64,000 bases of DNA, taken from Asterella californica (lineage: Eukaryota; Streptophyta; Marchantiopsida; Marchantiales; Aytoniaceae). The notes beneath the pieces were generated by a model, which worked only from the letters and a program-made list of their open reading frames with translations, was not told the origin of the DNA and did no database searches. Of this stretch, positions 23,751 to 36,799 are shown one piece after another (position 1 is the stretch's first letter; every line of letters begins with the position of its first letter). The translations under genes were made by a program, and so were the position numbers. The stretch is taken from positions 2,852,001 through 2,916,000 of the forward strand of contig JAYKYS010000016.1 of NCBI GenBank assembly GCA_036924285.1, written 5' to 3'.

Positions 23751-26700
23751 GGGCCGAGAACGAACTTACAACTCCGCAAAGTCATCAAAAGCTGAAGCTG
23801 CGGGATCTTCTGTTCTTTCTCCATATACCTAGAACTGGTGGGAGGACGTACCACCAATGGTGAGATGTTAATCTTGGGTGGATCCGATATTTTTGTGAAA
23901 CATGATATAATAACCAGGATGCATCATGTTCTACTCACACCGCATAATTTGTGAGAATGCGCATCTTTGAGATACTGTGCATGTTGCTTATCGGGTGGGA
24001 CTTAGTTAGGACATACTCGACCATGTATTTTAACATAAAATGAGACCGGAGTTGGGTAGCTTTGGGCATCTTCCTAGCTGTAAGACAAAAAGCTGATGCT
24101 TTTTCCGGTTTCTGGCCACTTTATTGGTTGCCTTGCAGCTAACTTTCAAGGTTCTTCACTGCAGTCTTGTTTTTATTTTCATTTTGATTTTGTTTCGCAT
24201 TTTGGTCACTGATCTTGCGAAAGGCAGACGACTTGTCATATGTCACTTGTTTTGGAGTTTGCTCCAGTTTCTGTGTGAATTGCGTTTCTTCAATGTTGCA
24301 CAAAACAAACTGATTACAGCTTTGTACTTTCAGTACTGTTGGTAACCTAATTGGTTGAGATCATCAATAATCTAAACGAATTTGCCTTTCTGTCCTGCAG
24401 TTTTTTGAAAGCGCTTTTCGAATCAGATGAGCGATGCCCGAGGTCCTATGATAAGCTGAGATTCGATACCAGGTCTGGTTCCTCCGGCCTTATTCGTTCA
24501 CTGTCATGAGATACTTCTTCTGCAACACATCGGTATTAGTCGTCCTTATCTTCTTCAGTTGTTTAGCAGTTTGCTACAGAGTTGAATTTTTTCTGAGGGA
24601 TTCATTGCGACGCTTCACAGGTATGCCTCGCAGGCCTGTTGGGGGCCGACTGATCCGTGTACAAGGGTAGTGACTGAAGCTAGAACTTTTTGCTTCATAA
24701 GTAGGAGGGTGTTGATAATTAGTCGACCAGAGTTTTTTGGTAACAGTAAGATGGTAAACTGTCAGAATAGTGAAGTGAAACTTCATGCGTGGTTATTGCA
24801 GTCGACCAGGATGCCGACTCATCTCTACTCACGACGATTACAGCATCTTGCAAAAGCTTCCCCAAGGGAAAGCTTCTGTTATCACAAATCTTCGCGACCC
24901 GGTTGGTCGTGTCCTCAGCTCTTACGAATTTTCTGTTGAGGTCGCGGCACGTTTTTTAAGACAGTACAAGCCCCGGACCGATTTTAGACGCCCTGGCACT
25001 AAGAGGACCGGGACTAAACTCGTTAGCACTCTGGACATATGGCCTTGGAAATATCTAGTTCCATTTATGCAGAGAGATGTCTTCGCGCGAGTAAGCTCCA
25101 GTCTGCGCTTGCTCAAGTTTCACCCTTACTTGCCTCCAGTTCAGTTTCGCACCTAGGATAGCCTATTATGAATTTGTTTTGTCTAGACTGTGACGACGGT
25201 CAAGCATACTGCGAGGCGTAAGTGATGATGTCTACCGTAGTGGCAGTGCCTAGTGCATGGAGGACTTATAGTCTTAACCGAATATGAGGAAATGCCCATT
25301 TCTTCTGAAATTCGTTCGGTGACAGCGTGATGCAAGGGAGGCTGGGCAGCTGAAGTCGAATGTGGATGTCCCGTTCAAAAATTCCTATGACGCTGAGTCT
25401 CTTGTGATGCCATTTCATGAATTCATACATCATCCGATCGCTCATGAGCTTGTCCACAACGGTGCGGCATTTCAGGTGCGTTAAACCTGGGCAACTTGGC
25501 TCTTTCCGCTAAGTGCCTGCATTACAGAATCTACTGTCTTTTTAAGTTTCAAGATTGGAACTTGTGATTTTGACAACAGGTTCTTGTCAGGTTGCGGGTC
25601 TAACCAACAATTCTTACGTGAAAGACGCGAAAGCGATACGTGCTTGTGTGGTTGACTATCAGCACCTCGGGCACTGGGTGCTCAATGTAGCCAAGGTTCT
25701 CACATCAGCCTTTTAAGTCCTTTTGCAGAACTTCATCTGGCAACAATCGGGAGTGTCAAACCGCTTCCTGTGGATTTTACTACGGGATTAGGGTTTTTTC
25801 CTAAGAGGCTTGTGTCAGAATGTCAGGCTCGGACATACTGCAGACATGACTGAAGATTTTCTTTCCGCTTGCAGTAAATTTACTGGGAACTGTGGGCTTA
25901 TAATTGACATTATGGGTGTTCTCATAAACTTTTATGGGGTACCCAGATTTTATGGAAACACTCCACAAATGTTTTTGGGGAACCTCCGCCTGTACCCCTC
26001 ACGGACGGAGGTTTGACACCCCTAATAGTCAGTGTTCACGTTTGCACAACCTTCATAATTAGGTCGCTAAACCCAGCTACCTTTCTCGCAGAGAAGACTG
26101 GATAATATGCTTTATGTGGGCCTCACCGACCATCAACAAGAATCTGTTACTTTTTTTGCGAACGTACTTCGTGATCAACTTTCACTGCAGCACATTGTCA
26201 GGAATTCTCAAAAGGGGAAGTCGAGGACTACGCTGGAGGGTGAGCTATGAACCCTTGAACATAAACAAGTTTTTTCGTTTTGCAAGTTCCTATGCAGTTG
26301 CTGATGACCAGTTCCTGGTACTCCAGAAATCGTTTTCCAAAATCCTGAAGGTGGGGATCTCTTGACAGGAACCACTGTCTCTTTTTACATCTTGCTAAGT
26401 TTACTGAAAGAATGGTGTAACTGCTGCAGATACGTCTGTCCCTCCGCACCCACAGCAGAAAGCATCGACTGATGGCAAGATGAGATATTCGACGCGTACA
26501 GTGCAAGTCCCCGCTCTCAACAGTACATCAGAATCGATGATTGAGGTGTGTGGCATTCAAAGTCTGTTCGCTTGATGATTTAAACCATGGGTCTGTACTA
26601 AGAATTGCAGACTAACGCGTATCTGATGCAGTTGTATAAAGGCATTCATTGATGCACAACAGACACCGCTTATTAGGGAGAATACAGCACATAGATCTGG

Positions 26701-28390
26701 AGCCGTTCCTGTCAGTGAAGAAGAATGGAAGTGAACTGATTCAGAGGAATGCAAGCGGTACTACGATACCCTTGGAATGATACACCTAATGTCCATCATC
26801 AGTCGGTCTGCACCTGCTATATATTTCATAGATGCGAGTGCATTTGCATACATGAAGAGAAAGTTTACCGTCTTGAAAGCCTGACGATGGCTTCGTTTCT
26901 CTTTGACGAGGTTGGGGCAAACTCCCAGTCGTCATCGCTGGTCGTTAACTTCGTAGGTAGTTGTAAACACATTCTTCGTTTGTCATGCTTTGTCTGTCTT
27001 CGTTTGTTCCACGCTACCTCTCTATGGTCAGCTAACTTGGCTTGTAAGAGTTGCGGTCTGGGAGTGACATGTCCGCTCTGCTGTTGTAAGGTTATCCAGA
27101 CAACAGTTTCAGAGGAGTGGTTGAGAGTTCATATCGTATATGATATGATTTACAGGTAGAACGAAATGATAAGATCTTTAGGATTCTGTGAAGAAGTTGT
27201 AGTCTCTGGTATGTTGGTAGTGGGAGAGGCCATTTATTGGAGTTGGGGTACCCGACTTCAGTCCAGTGCTTGACTGTCTTAACTTTCGTATTACTCCTCT
27301 TCGGCAGGATGTGATCGATGAGCTCTTGGGATCCTACCAGGGATGTGTTAAGGACTTACGCTACGCCCAAGAAAACCGCCGCGCGCTGTCTCTGGAGCTT
27401 ATTGCACCCATAAATTTTACGAAGAAGGTGAGCTGATGTGAGTTGCAGATCGGTTTCGCAGCTCAGCTCAGAGTTAAGAAGCAGTCGGCGGTACCTTATT
27501 TCTTGACGCTTGTAAGTTAAGTCGCGGTTGAGATTGTTCTGTTTCTCATCTTTTTACCAGAAGATCAGTCGAATCACTGTTGTGTAACCATTGCAGGAGA
27601 GGAAGTTTATACCGGAGAGCGTGATAGATCAAGTCATGCATCTCAACGGCTTAGACGTTGAACTTTACTCCCATGCACAGCTTCTCTTCGCAAAGCAGCA
27701 GGACGCTCTTGAGCATGGTCTACATTACGAATTGCTGGAGGCTCATGGGGTAAGTAAGCTGACGAGGATATTTGGTTGATTGTCTTTGGGACATCTCAAG
27801 AAGCTACAGTTACACCGCGATAAGATGTTATTTAGAGAGTATTTTCTCCACTTGGAGAGTCTACATGTTGCATCTGCCTTGAACTGAACTACTCCTATAA
27901 TCCGTGATTCGTTCTTAGTTTATATCCAGTCTGTTTCCTCGGGACAATAACTTTCCTTATTTCCAAAGAACAAGTCCTGAATTCCACAAGAAGTTAGGAG
28001 TAATCCAGAAAGTTTTCAGTACCTTGTAGCAGTCATGAATCTCGGGAGAAGACTACTGGCAAATGTTGAGGAAGAGAGATGTGCAGTGACATCCTCCTTT
28101 AGCTGGAAATCCGGTGCCTGTAGGACGTACTCCTGACCAGTTTTGTATTTCAGCTGCAGGATAAGCCGTTATATGGCTCGAGCGAGCAGATGAGCATAGC
28201 GAAGCAACATAAATCTCCGTCGCAGAGTACCCGACCATCTTTGAGCATTTATATCAGTGGCGTTGCAGTTTCTGTAACTTTGTCCGGGTTGATATGGTTC
28301 ATTCATTTTCTGCGGAAGAAGTCTTTGGGAGAGCGAACTTCAATCCGTGCACTTCATCCCCTATTTACGAAAGTACACGAGAAAATATGA
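23681..28390 (+). CDS. TPST: Plant-type tyrosylprotein sulfotransferase, ten exons
   Basis: The enzyme transfers sulfate from PAPS to tyrosines of secreted peptides in the Golgi. Exons read by eye: 23681-23859, 24401-24472, 24802-25090, 25326-25475, 25591-25695, 26092-26239, 26430-26545, 27308-27427, 27597-27749, 28154-28390. Phases agree at every junction, giving 522 residues, near the usual 500. The second exon onward resembles the plant family closely: LLFFLHIPRTGGRTY (5'-phosphosulfate loop, first exon), CPRSYDKLRF, THDDYS, NLRDPVGRVLSSYEF (3'-phosphate site), TLDIWPWKYLVP, GLTNNS, RRLDNMLYVGLT, and LDVELYSHAQ near the end. A transmembrane helix at about residues 475-497 is followed by RKK, as expected of a type I Golgi protein. 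The called start lacks a signal peptide, so an upstream exon is probably missing from this model. The 762-base intron 7 may hide another exon. The donor after exon 5 (GTTCTC) is weak. Confidence 0.93.
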
Positions 28391-29030
28391 AGTGTTTTCC
28401 GAACTCATGTCTTGCCATCAACTTCGAGATCTGTACTTAATTACGCTTTTAGGTCACTTTAAGGAGGATAGGACAGCGGGTTCTTCGGAGCCCACCTTAT
28501 TATCAGTGATAGATTACAACCTGAACGACGTAGTTACGAGAGGCGTCAGTTGATATTCAGGAGATTCCGCCATGACGATCCATTTAGTAAGGATCGTTAG
28601 TTTCCTCGGGCCCCTACGCAATCTAGGTCGACCATATGAAAAGTGGGTTATAAGATTGCTAGGACTGACACAGGATCTTCGGTATATCTGTCTCTCGCCT
28701 ATGCATCTACAATTATCGTCGTAGTGGGAACGATCGCGCATGGATTGCATTGATCCCGATAGCTTTTGCCTGTGGAGTTGGGAGGGTAGAACAAGCTTGG
28801 CTAGTTTATCACACTTTAGCTCACATCCGCTATGTGAGCTAATCGGAGCATCCAATGGTATTGGGATCCGGAGACAGCTTCACTCGCTGTTCTTAGTGAC
28901 TGAGATGAATACGAGCCCTTAGAAGAACAGCGAAGAAAAACATGCGCCCGCGTACAAGGCTTCTTGTCCGATTGATATCATAGTGCTAATGACGGACTTT
29001 CGTGTTGCGCCATAGCACACCGAGGCACAA
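28391..29030. other. Region downstream of TPST
   Basis: It presumably holds the TPST 3' untranslated region. No further gene is recognised. A perfect hairpin with 11-base arms (TTAGCTCACAT, loop CCGCT) lies at 28816-28842. Confidence 0.5.
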
Positions 29031-29037
29031 TTCCCGT

Positions 29038-29214
29038 TCATCTGGGCCGAAGACCGAATATCGAGCAGCGCCCTCGTAGCACCGGCCTATCAACCTCGAA
29101 GGGACACAGCAGGTCAAGCACGTAATTACAGTTATTTGGCTGATATGCAGGGGTAGGCACAGGCAGGAGTAGAGATAGCAAGGAGACAAGGAAGGCAATA
29201 ACAAGCATTCTCAT
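29038..29214 (-). CDS. Possible small secreted peptide, 58 residues
   Basis: From the ATG at 29214 the minus strand encodes a short protein starting MRMLVIAFLVSLLSLLLP, a textbook signal peptide with a likely cleavage near the PTPAYQ segment. The remainder, about 34 residues, has three cysteines and a basic end (GLRPR). The frame is open 23 codons further upstream, so a longer form is possible. It matches no peptide family I know, and lacks the Asp-Tyr signature of the sulfated PSY, RGF and CIF peptides. Its only neighbour is TPST, convergent, about 650 bases away. A chance hydrophobic frame cannot be excluded. Confidence 0.3.
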   Translation of the reverse strand: MRMLVIAFLVSLLSLLLPVPTPAYQPNNCNYVLDLLCPFEVDRPVLRGRCSIFGLRPR

Positions 29215-31124
29215 GCACCAGATAGTCTGCGTGAAGGTTATTGCAGGTTCACCTCGACCGTAGAATCCGAGATTCTCCTTCATTCGTCACTCTTCTGGTG
29301 AAAGACAGATGCTGAGGAGAGCGAGGACCACTGTGAAACTTGCATCCAGATCAAGAGACTTCTGAAATTTGGCTTGGAGAGATACAAGCACTACCGAGTT
29401 GTATCTCAAATAACGCGATTATCCTTCTGGTAGGAAGCATCCGGAATGACGTTTCCCCCCTCAGGGATGACTTTGATCATGTGTCAATAGTTGTTCAAGT
29501 GCTTGAGGAGATGTGTTATTCCTCCCTTACCAGTTGTTGTAGGAACGTGTCTCTTTCATAAAACTCTAAGCTATGAAAAATAGTTGGGAGTTTTTCTTCT
29601 TGTAAGCTTGCCGTATGTTCTTGCAGTTGTCGCCGTGTGTTTTCACAGTTGTTGTTTTGAATGTTACAGAATCTTGGCTTCCTACGATCCATCCAATCCT
29701 CAGCGTCATTCACTCGAAATGAAGATAAGAATGTTGGGAGTGCAAGTATCTCACATTTTCGTTGGGAAGGGTTTGGTAATAAATTAATGCATGTTGGTTA
29801 GAAGTCTCTCTCTTGTTCGCCGTAAGGCGATCTGGCGGTTGCCACAGTTCGTTATATGACCGTTTGGTAATGATTATGGGTTACCTGTTAAGGTATCCAA
29901 AAGTGAGGGTTTTGCCAATTTATATAAATGCTATAAGCTATGTTGGCCATACACCGTAACGAGTTCCGATCTCGCATCAAAACAGGATTTATTCTTACAT
30001 ATCAAACAAACTCAAAATTAACGTATCAGCAATTCAATATCTGCAATCAAGTGCCTGATTAGTTTAACTCAGTATATACAAACTTATTCTAATATACTCA
30101 TGCACATGAATCGCGGGTATGTTCAATCATGTGACAGACGAGTGGCGCAGTGAAAATTTCATTCGTGGTCTTTCTTTGCTGAGAAATTCTGGTGCGGTAA
30201 TTCAAAACATTGTTGCGACAGTTTCATTTTATCCAAAAGAATGTGTGAGACGGCCACGTAAACCTATTTTTTTTAGTATGGGTTCCATTCAATCTTGTGA
30301 TCTGGTCGTTACCCAGAGTTCTTTAAACATGTATAAGACTTTGTGACCCGATCGCTATAGAGGGCTCCTGAAATAGTAATGTTTCCTGAACTTTCGACCA
30401 GAAGGAAGGACGATGACAAACAAGAGAAAAAGAGATTATAGAGAAATCTCCGGATAGAGATACGTTTTGCAACTCGATCGTACACATAAAAAGTCTTAGA
30501 GCTATGCAAGAAATTCTAACATAACCTATAAGACAAGAACATAGAATAGAATAGACTCGCTTCATAAAGTACAAATCTGGGATCGTCTACATTAATCAAG
30601 TATACAAGTATCAAGTGCTATCAAGTATACATTAATTGAGTGTGTACGTTGATTTATACCTAACCCTTCTTGGCAGAATGATTAGGTAGAACACTCAAGC
30701 GCTGCATATACCTCCTTCATCTGAACATAGTCGAGATGAATCCTTTATGCATGCTTCCCATGGGAAAGGGTATCGAATCGATTACCATAAGTATTTGCTA
30801 TAGACTAACGACGATACATCTATTGTAAGGTCTCAAAACATCGGCTTGATTCTGAATAGGGAAACGCACGGCACACAGGAGGCACAAATAATTAATCCAA
30901 AAATTTCAGAAAGGAATAAAAGCTAGAGACTAATGTCCAGAAACTGCTTACAGCTGTTGCCATAATTTCTTTAAAAAGACCATTTTCATCGGAGGTCTGA
31001 TAGTCTACCACTATATATATGTACATATCAGCCTGAGAGAACGACGTCATGTTCATTGCGGAATAAAGAGTGCAATGTCAAATTGACATGTAACCTTATA
31101 TGGCATGGTAACTGGCTGCACTGA

Positions 31125-31222
31125 CTGTGGCAGGTCGGAGATGTGATCAAGCACGTAATCGAATATAGAGGTGTGATCAAGCACGAAAATCGTATTTGGG
31201 GTGTGATCAAGCAAATTTCTGG
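31125..31222 (+). mobile_element. Right-end fragment of a fold-back TIR element
   Basis: Three copies of a 12-mer (RTGTGATCAAGC) start at 31141, 31171 and 31201, exactly 30 bases apart. The last runs into AAATTTCTGG. This is the same arrangement and the same terminal sequence as the right end of the complete element at 56669-57397. No matching left end was found, so it is a truncated copy. Confidence 0.8.
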
Positions 31223-34200
31223 TTCTTCCGCTGTGCATATGAATATGCATGATTCTTGAGTTTAATAAAGAAGACCAGGAAAAAGACAAGCACAAATAAA
31301 GACAGAACTCCGTAGGTCGGTTGGTTCGGTCGGTTCGGTTTAGTTTGGTCATGGCTGGAGTAGGTTCTGCATTCAGTTGGTACACGAAAATTCTTTGAAT
31401 AGATTAATATTATATATATATTTTAGAATAATTCAAAATAAAAACTTGAAAATTCCAATAATTTTAAATATTTAATCGAAGAGATGGCTACTAGACATCG
31501 GGAGATGACCTGTAAAGAATTAGCAAATCGATGCTCTTCAGAAAATACAAGTCCAGGGTAATATACTAATGATATACTAATATAATATACATTTAAATTA
31601 TTATCTAACCTTTCCCAACAAATTAAACCCGTGAATATTTTCCTCCTCCATCATCACTTTTTAGCATTTTGCATACTAGCTGTAAGTTCTAGAGGATTCA
31701 GAAGATGACAAAAGGAATGTGAAAATCTCTTGTTATCCTCTAAAGCAGAAACGGGTTTTCACCTTCTAATTCTAAAGCAAACGTATAATCTACAATTTTA
31801 TTGCAAGCGCAACAGTTTATTATATAGTCAATAATGACACGTAATGTTTAATAGTCCGTGAAGTATGGTATTATGAAGTGATTTGCTAACATGTGGAGGA
31901 TGGCACACATTTTGATGAATTCTTTAATCACGTCGAACTAAAACCTTAAGTTAAATTAAATTTCAGATTAGATCATTTAATTTAAGCTAAATTCTTAAAC
32001 CCCTAGAGTGGGTTGAAGAACCCTTAACACGCAAAAGTCTATCATTTGAGTAATAAGATTTATTGTTTGACAGACGAGGGACGGATGAACTTTAACCTGG
32101 AATGGCGCTTTATCATAATCTTTATTATCGAGTTCCATTTTGTCATCGGTGGATACAAAAAAAATTTATCTTAGGAAATGCTAGATTTTGATACCACCTT
32201 CAGTTTGGTTCTGAAAGTACTTGGTGAGCAAGAATTTTAAGTTAAAAAAACAGTGAAAATATCGTCATTTCTGCCCACTACAAAGGCTGGTTGGGAGAAA
32301 ACATGACAATACTGTAAGCTATTGCGTTATATACTCATACCAAGTCTTCAAGAGTGCTTTTAGACCTCTTTTCGTATTAAAATAATTTAAAAACAATGTT
32401 TGTCCAACAAAAGTTGTCATGAGTAATTTTTCCGTAAATAATTAGTGGGATACTTGCTCGTTCCACGAATAATGAATAAAATATAAGTATTTCTGCTATG
32501 CACATTGGCGTGTTCCACGCTCATGTCAAACGTAAGTGCACACAATGATTATGTGCAACATTACATATCCAAGATGTGTAAATAAAGAGTTGTTTGATTC
32601 GAGTTCGGAGTCCATTCTTAGAGCTTAACTGCGCCACTTGTGTTGACGCAGTACGATACCAAAAGTGTGACTTGGCTTGGTAATCGTGGATTGTCGCTTT
32701 TTCAAGAAACTGAGCGGCGAAACACCTTAAAGTACAGTGTCAGAAGTATGTATTTTTCATCATTTTGGAGGATATTATTCACCTCATGTACAGTGTACAT
32801 CACCGGAAGGGATAGAACATAAATTAATTTCTTCATAAAATAACGTGGTTAGAGAATTATTATCTCGAATTTATTCTATCAGTAAGGGATCATCCCGGAC
32901 TCCACTTATGGTTTATATTTGGATGAGTTGGCTACTCAAGGAGTGGTTAATATATATCATTAAATTAAATTAATTATTTATAATAATATATTTTTATAAT
33001 ATTTACATATTTTCTGATAAGAGAAAACGAAATTCACTGTACAAAACGTGTGGAAGGATATTCTTTTGGGACGATTGGTTTCATGCGAGAGGGGCCGAGA
33101 AGCTAAACAAACAATTTTTTTGCGCAGGAAGGGGAAGATATGTTGTTAATCGTCATTGTATCCTTAATAATCCACAAATTTTGCAGGCGTTCCTACAGCG
33201 TAAAGTATTTAAAAGAAAAATCAAGACTTGGACTTGGACCGTTATATACTTGTAAGTACACTTTTGGAGCGTAAGCAACACGCTGAGAAATAATGAGTAT
33301 TAAACCTCGAGTTTGAGTATAAAAGCATGAAAATAAATATTTCTTTTTTTCATTCTAGTGTATTTTGAGTATGAAGAAAAGATTTTTTTTTTGCTCTAAA
33401 AAATCTTGAAATGTTCATCTAAACATTTTCTTTCCGGTACTTATTAGTTGGTGTAGAGGTGAATCATAACTTGTAAAGCTGATGAATAGTTTTACGTTGA
33501 TTCCAAGTTGGGATGAAAGCGTATTCACCAAAATCATCTCTGCTATTCTCTTCACCTATATAGTGAATATACGGAGCACCTGTATATTAATCTCTTCCAT
33601 CTTTTCGATGGAAGAGGAAAATAGATATACGTTTAATTTATCTACTCAAAGGGATGATTTATATAAGACAGATCGAACATTTTACCTTGTTTGACTTATG
33701 GGTTTTTCACTACTGACATCAACACTTGTCCACTAGTCTATCGAATTAGACTAAGTCTTCGTGTATCCAAGTATACGCTATAGTATAAAACACTAAACAT
33801 AGTATACGTTTATATTTGTATTTTCTCAACAAAGCAAGTATGTAGCCCCTTATCAGACAGCGAGTGCGTATCAAGTTGGTTAACCTGACCTTGACCACCC
33901 CAGCTAAGAGACACCACCATTGATCAAAGACATCCCAAATTTTACAAACTATAATCTAACAAAAGATATAAATATCTCCGTTGCTACGATATCATAAATC
34001 CATTATTTTACAAGGGCTGTTACTGCTTATCGTCTCTATGACAAAGTCATCTTATCACCACACTGTATTTCAACCCCTGAATTCCCAGCTTGGCTTCTTC
34101 TCTTTCCTTGGCATACTTGCACTTTGGATGTATATTTTCACCAAAATCATCTCTGCATACAAGTTAAATTTCTCAGTTCTCTGAAAGCAAACCCGTAACA

Positions 34201-34754
34201 TAAGAAATCTGGTCACCCGGAACACTGTAGTCAAACTCGAGATTTAAGGACGAAAAAATACACTACAAAAGTGAGAATCTTTTCCCAAATACTTTACTAA
34301 AATACTATGTTACTTAGTCTAGACCTGCCTGCAATCAGGTCTAGAAGCCACTTTAGTGCACAAACTTCCTCGCAGTGTACTGCTTGCTAGCTTCATAGTA
34401 GTCTGACTTGATAATTTCGATAAAACTGGTGGTGAGTTGACGACCTTAGTGCTTTTACAAAAGTACAATAATTGAAAATTCTCCAGAAAAGTTTTTTCGC
34501 TTTGAATTATTAAATCATCGACAAAAATAGCTTAAAGTAAATAGTTTATTATTAAATGATTCTTTTATTTATACAACACTTTTAGAAAGTTACGAATATT
34601 TATTACATTTTTTTATGGTTAATCAAAATGTTAGGTCGTGTGGTTGATGCGTTAGGAGTATTACATACTTTCACATGAAAAAGTCTTAGTCTTGTGAATA
34701 AAAAGGGTGTGCATTATATTCCAGAGTGCAGTTAGCCAAATGCGACTATAACTC

Positions 34755-34776
34755 TTCTTGTTATTATTATTATTAT
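34755..34776. repeat. Short TTA microsatellite
   Basis: Five to six uninterrupted TTA or TAT triplets occur in TTATTATTATTATTATTAA. This is ordinary simple-sequence DNA. Confidence 0.8.
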
Positions 34777-35959
34777 TAATTTCTGCAGGAAACGCGTGAC
34801 TATACCTCTTTCATTGCGACGCTTTTTGCAGCCGGAACCTGCTGCCCTTTCACAGACTGTGTCACCCGCGGCAGCGGGTCACAGACTCGACCCACCCCAC
34901 GCCACCCCACTAAGGGCGGATGAGGATGTTGGCTCTTAGTTCCTCTTGGGGATTATATACTACAGCGCCCAGGGTTGACCTGTGCTGTGGACATGCAGTG
35001 AACGGATTGCCTTCGGGCAGCCGCGATGAAGGTTTAGAATCGCCCATGTTTTACGGAACTTGCTTCCATTTCCTTGAGGATTCCGGATTCCGGACTTCGG
35101 TACGAGCTCGAGGGATTCGCTCGTCTATTACAGACGCAAATGTGATCGACGCTACGTGTTCTGAAGAAGCTACAGCTCAGGACAGATGACGTCAACTCCA
35201 GTGACCAGTCATAAGAAACCGCTAGATGATGTTGGTTCTGTATAGGATAAAGCACGGTAATCACTGGTTACGTATTGTACTTAACTCGAGCCCATGTCGT
35301 ACTGAGTTGGCCATCTATCAGTAATTGTATTAGACGAAGGGATTAGCGAGCGTAGACCACACGCTTAGCGGCTGACGAGCGTAAAGCACCTTCAACGAGT
35401 TGCTGCTTAGCCCTCTTCTTTCGTTATAAGTGCGTTACTTTCGCTGTAAGGAGCGTGTAAATACTGAGGATTTGAGCGTGAGGTGTTTTTACGAAAGTGG
35501 AACGTCCTGTGCGAGTAAGTGAGAAAGTAAGTCCGTGAGACGCGACGCACGCAACGTGTGCAGAAAGTCCCGCCGGCCCTCCAGTGGCATGAGGATGCAG
35601 AGAAAGAAGTGCCAGGGAAATATCCACTAAGCTTATCTATTACCGGAGGGACAGTTTAGAGCAGATGAAACAGCGGCAGTAAACAAGTCACGGACACTGT
35701 GAGAGATTAGGTGGGGACAGATGCAAGCAAAGCCTTCATCATGTCCGCGCCGTCGTTAGATGAACTTGCTGACGAGACGAAGATCAAGACAAGGACAAGG
35801 AGCGCGGAGTTGGGAGATATAAGGCCAGGAAAACTCGAACTTGGGTCGTGACGCAGTGGACAGACGGAGATCGAGTGAGTGAGAAGGGAAGAAGAGAAGG
35901 GCAGAGAAGAACTTGCTTCCCTTGGACCGAAGAACCAACGAAGGAACCAGCGCACAATC

Positions 35960-36799
35960 ATGACGGAGAGCAGTGTGAAGCCGTCTCGAAGTGATGTGGA
36001 GGATCTCAGTCTCGAAGAGAAGGCGCTTCACGAACAGCATGTGAGGGAGTTTTTGGAGTCGACCACGCCCGTCAGAGCCCTTAAACCCAGTCGTAGTGAG
36101 GCGACCGAGCGTTTTGAGACCAACGGGATCGAGCAGCCGGGCGATGTCTCCAAAGCTGAACTCGAGCGCTTTCAAGCTCTTGAAGCCGGAAATGATGTAT
36201 GTTGCTCATTCGTCTTTATGTTTGCCTTGCAGTGGACTAGATACTGGTTCAACACTGCGACTCTTTGCAACTCCTCTCTAGTCCGGCTTCAGATTTGCTA
36301 ACTATAAACATAAAAACTTCGGACGTTGCCTCTCTCTCTAGAGTTATGGTGGTTTTGTCCTCTTGGGAGTTCCGATTAATATCGTTGAAAGTTGCAGCGA
36401 GTTTATTTCATCACGAGCTTTTCATGGTTTGACTGAGAAGAGGTCTGCTTGTGTCTTGACCTCAGAAACTGAACACTGAAGGCGGAATAGTGAACGATGA
36501 CAGCTACGTGGAAACTGAGTACTATCACGATCTGAACGCGGTGGATAAGACCACCCATCATGAGGTACAAAACTTGCTTTTCTCTTACACAGGTTTTCCT
36601 TTAATTTGCGGTATGTAGCCTGAGTTACGAGCAAGGTGATGAAGTGGCGCTCCGCCTGCAGACTGGTACTGGATTTATCCAAGACGATGTTCCGTCCCAA
36701 CCGTGGCATTTGAAAGAGGATGATGAATTGGATTCTGCGTTCAAGACCCACAATGGAACGAACCCGGCAACAAACGACTGGGAACCAGCACCGCCAGTG
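35960..36799 (+). CDS. 5' exons of an unknown acidic, hydrophilic protein
   Basis: Three exon-like blocks are visible. Exon 1 (35960-36196, 79 codons) begins with an ATG after a purine-rich leader and encodes a charged segment with SLEEKALHEQHVREF, ending at a GTATG donor. Exon 2 (36466-36564, 33 codons, phase 0) contains DDSYVETEYYHDL and ends at GAG before GTACAA. Exon 3 (about 36620-36799) contains LRLQTGTGFIQDDVP and NDWEPAPPV before GTGAGT. The reading frames of exons 2 and 3 do not join at any AG I can see, so there is an error, an indel or a non-standard splice. A GATATAAGG near 35815 could serve as a TATA element. I do not recognise the family; the visible part has no hydrophobic segment. 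Confidence 0.5.

Larger units (their letters stand above)
29284..34900. other. Mostly AT-rich region, no supported gene
   Basis: From about 29.9 kb onward the DNA is AT-rich with scattered short frames and no family match. Recognisable items are the terminal fragment of a TIR element at 31125-31222, a GGTTCG-like simple repeat at about 31317-31340, and a TTA microsatellite near 34760-34776. The frames at 29340-29561 and 29584-29787 look weakly protein-like, but I cannot support a gene. Confidence 0.45.

Noticed and set aside
26636..26745. An extra TPST exon in the 762-base intron
   Set aside because: A short open stretch exists, but no acceptor-donor pair keeps the phase-0 frame without a stop; left as a possibility only.
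31141..31222. Evenly spaced 12-mers every 30 bases, like a tiny CRISPR array
   Set aside because: The DNA is plant nuclear, there are only three motifs, and the same triplet forms the ends of a TIR element at 56.7-57.4 kb.
35756..36175. 139-codon minus-strand frame
   Set aside because: It lies antisense to the better-supported exon 1 of the 35960 gene and has no recognised domain.
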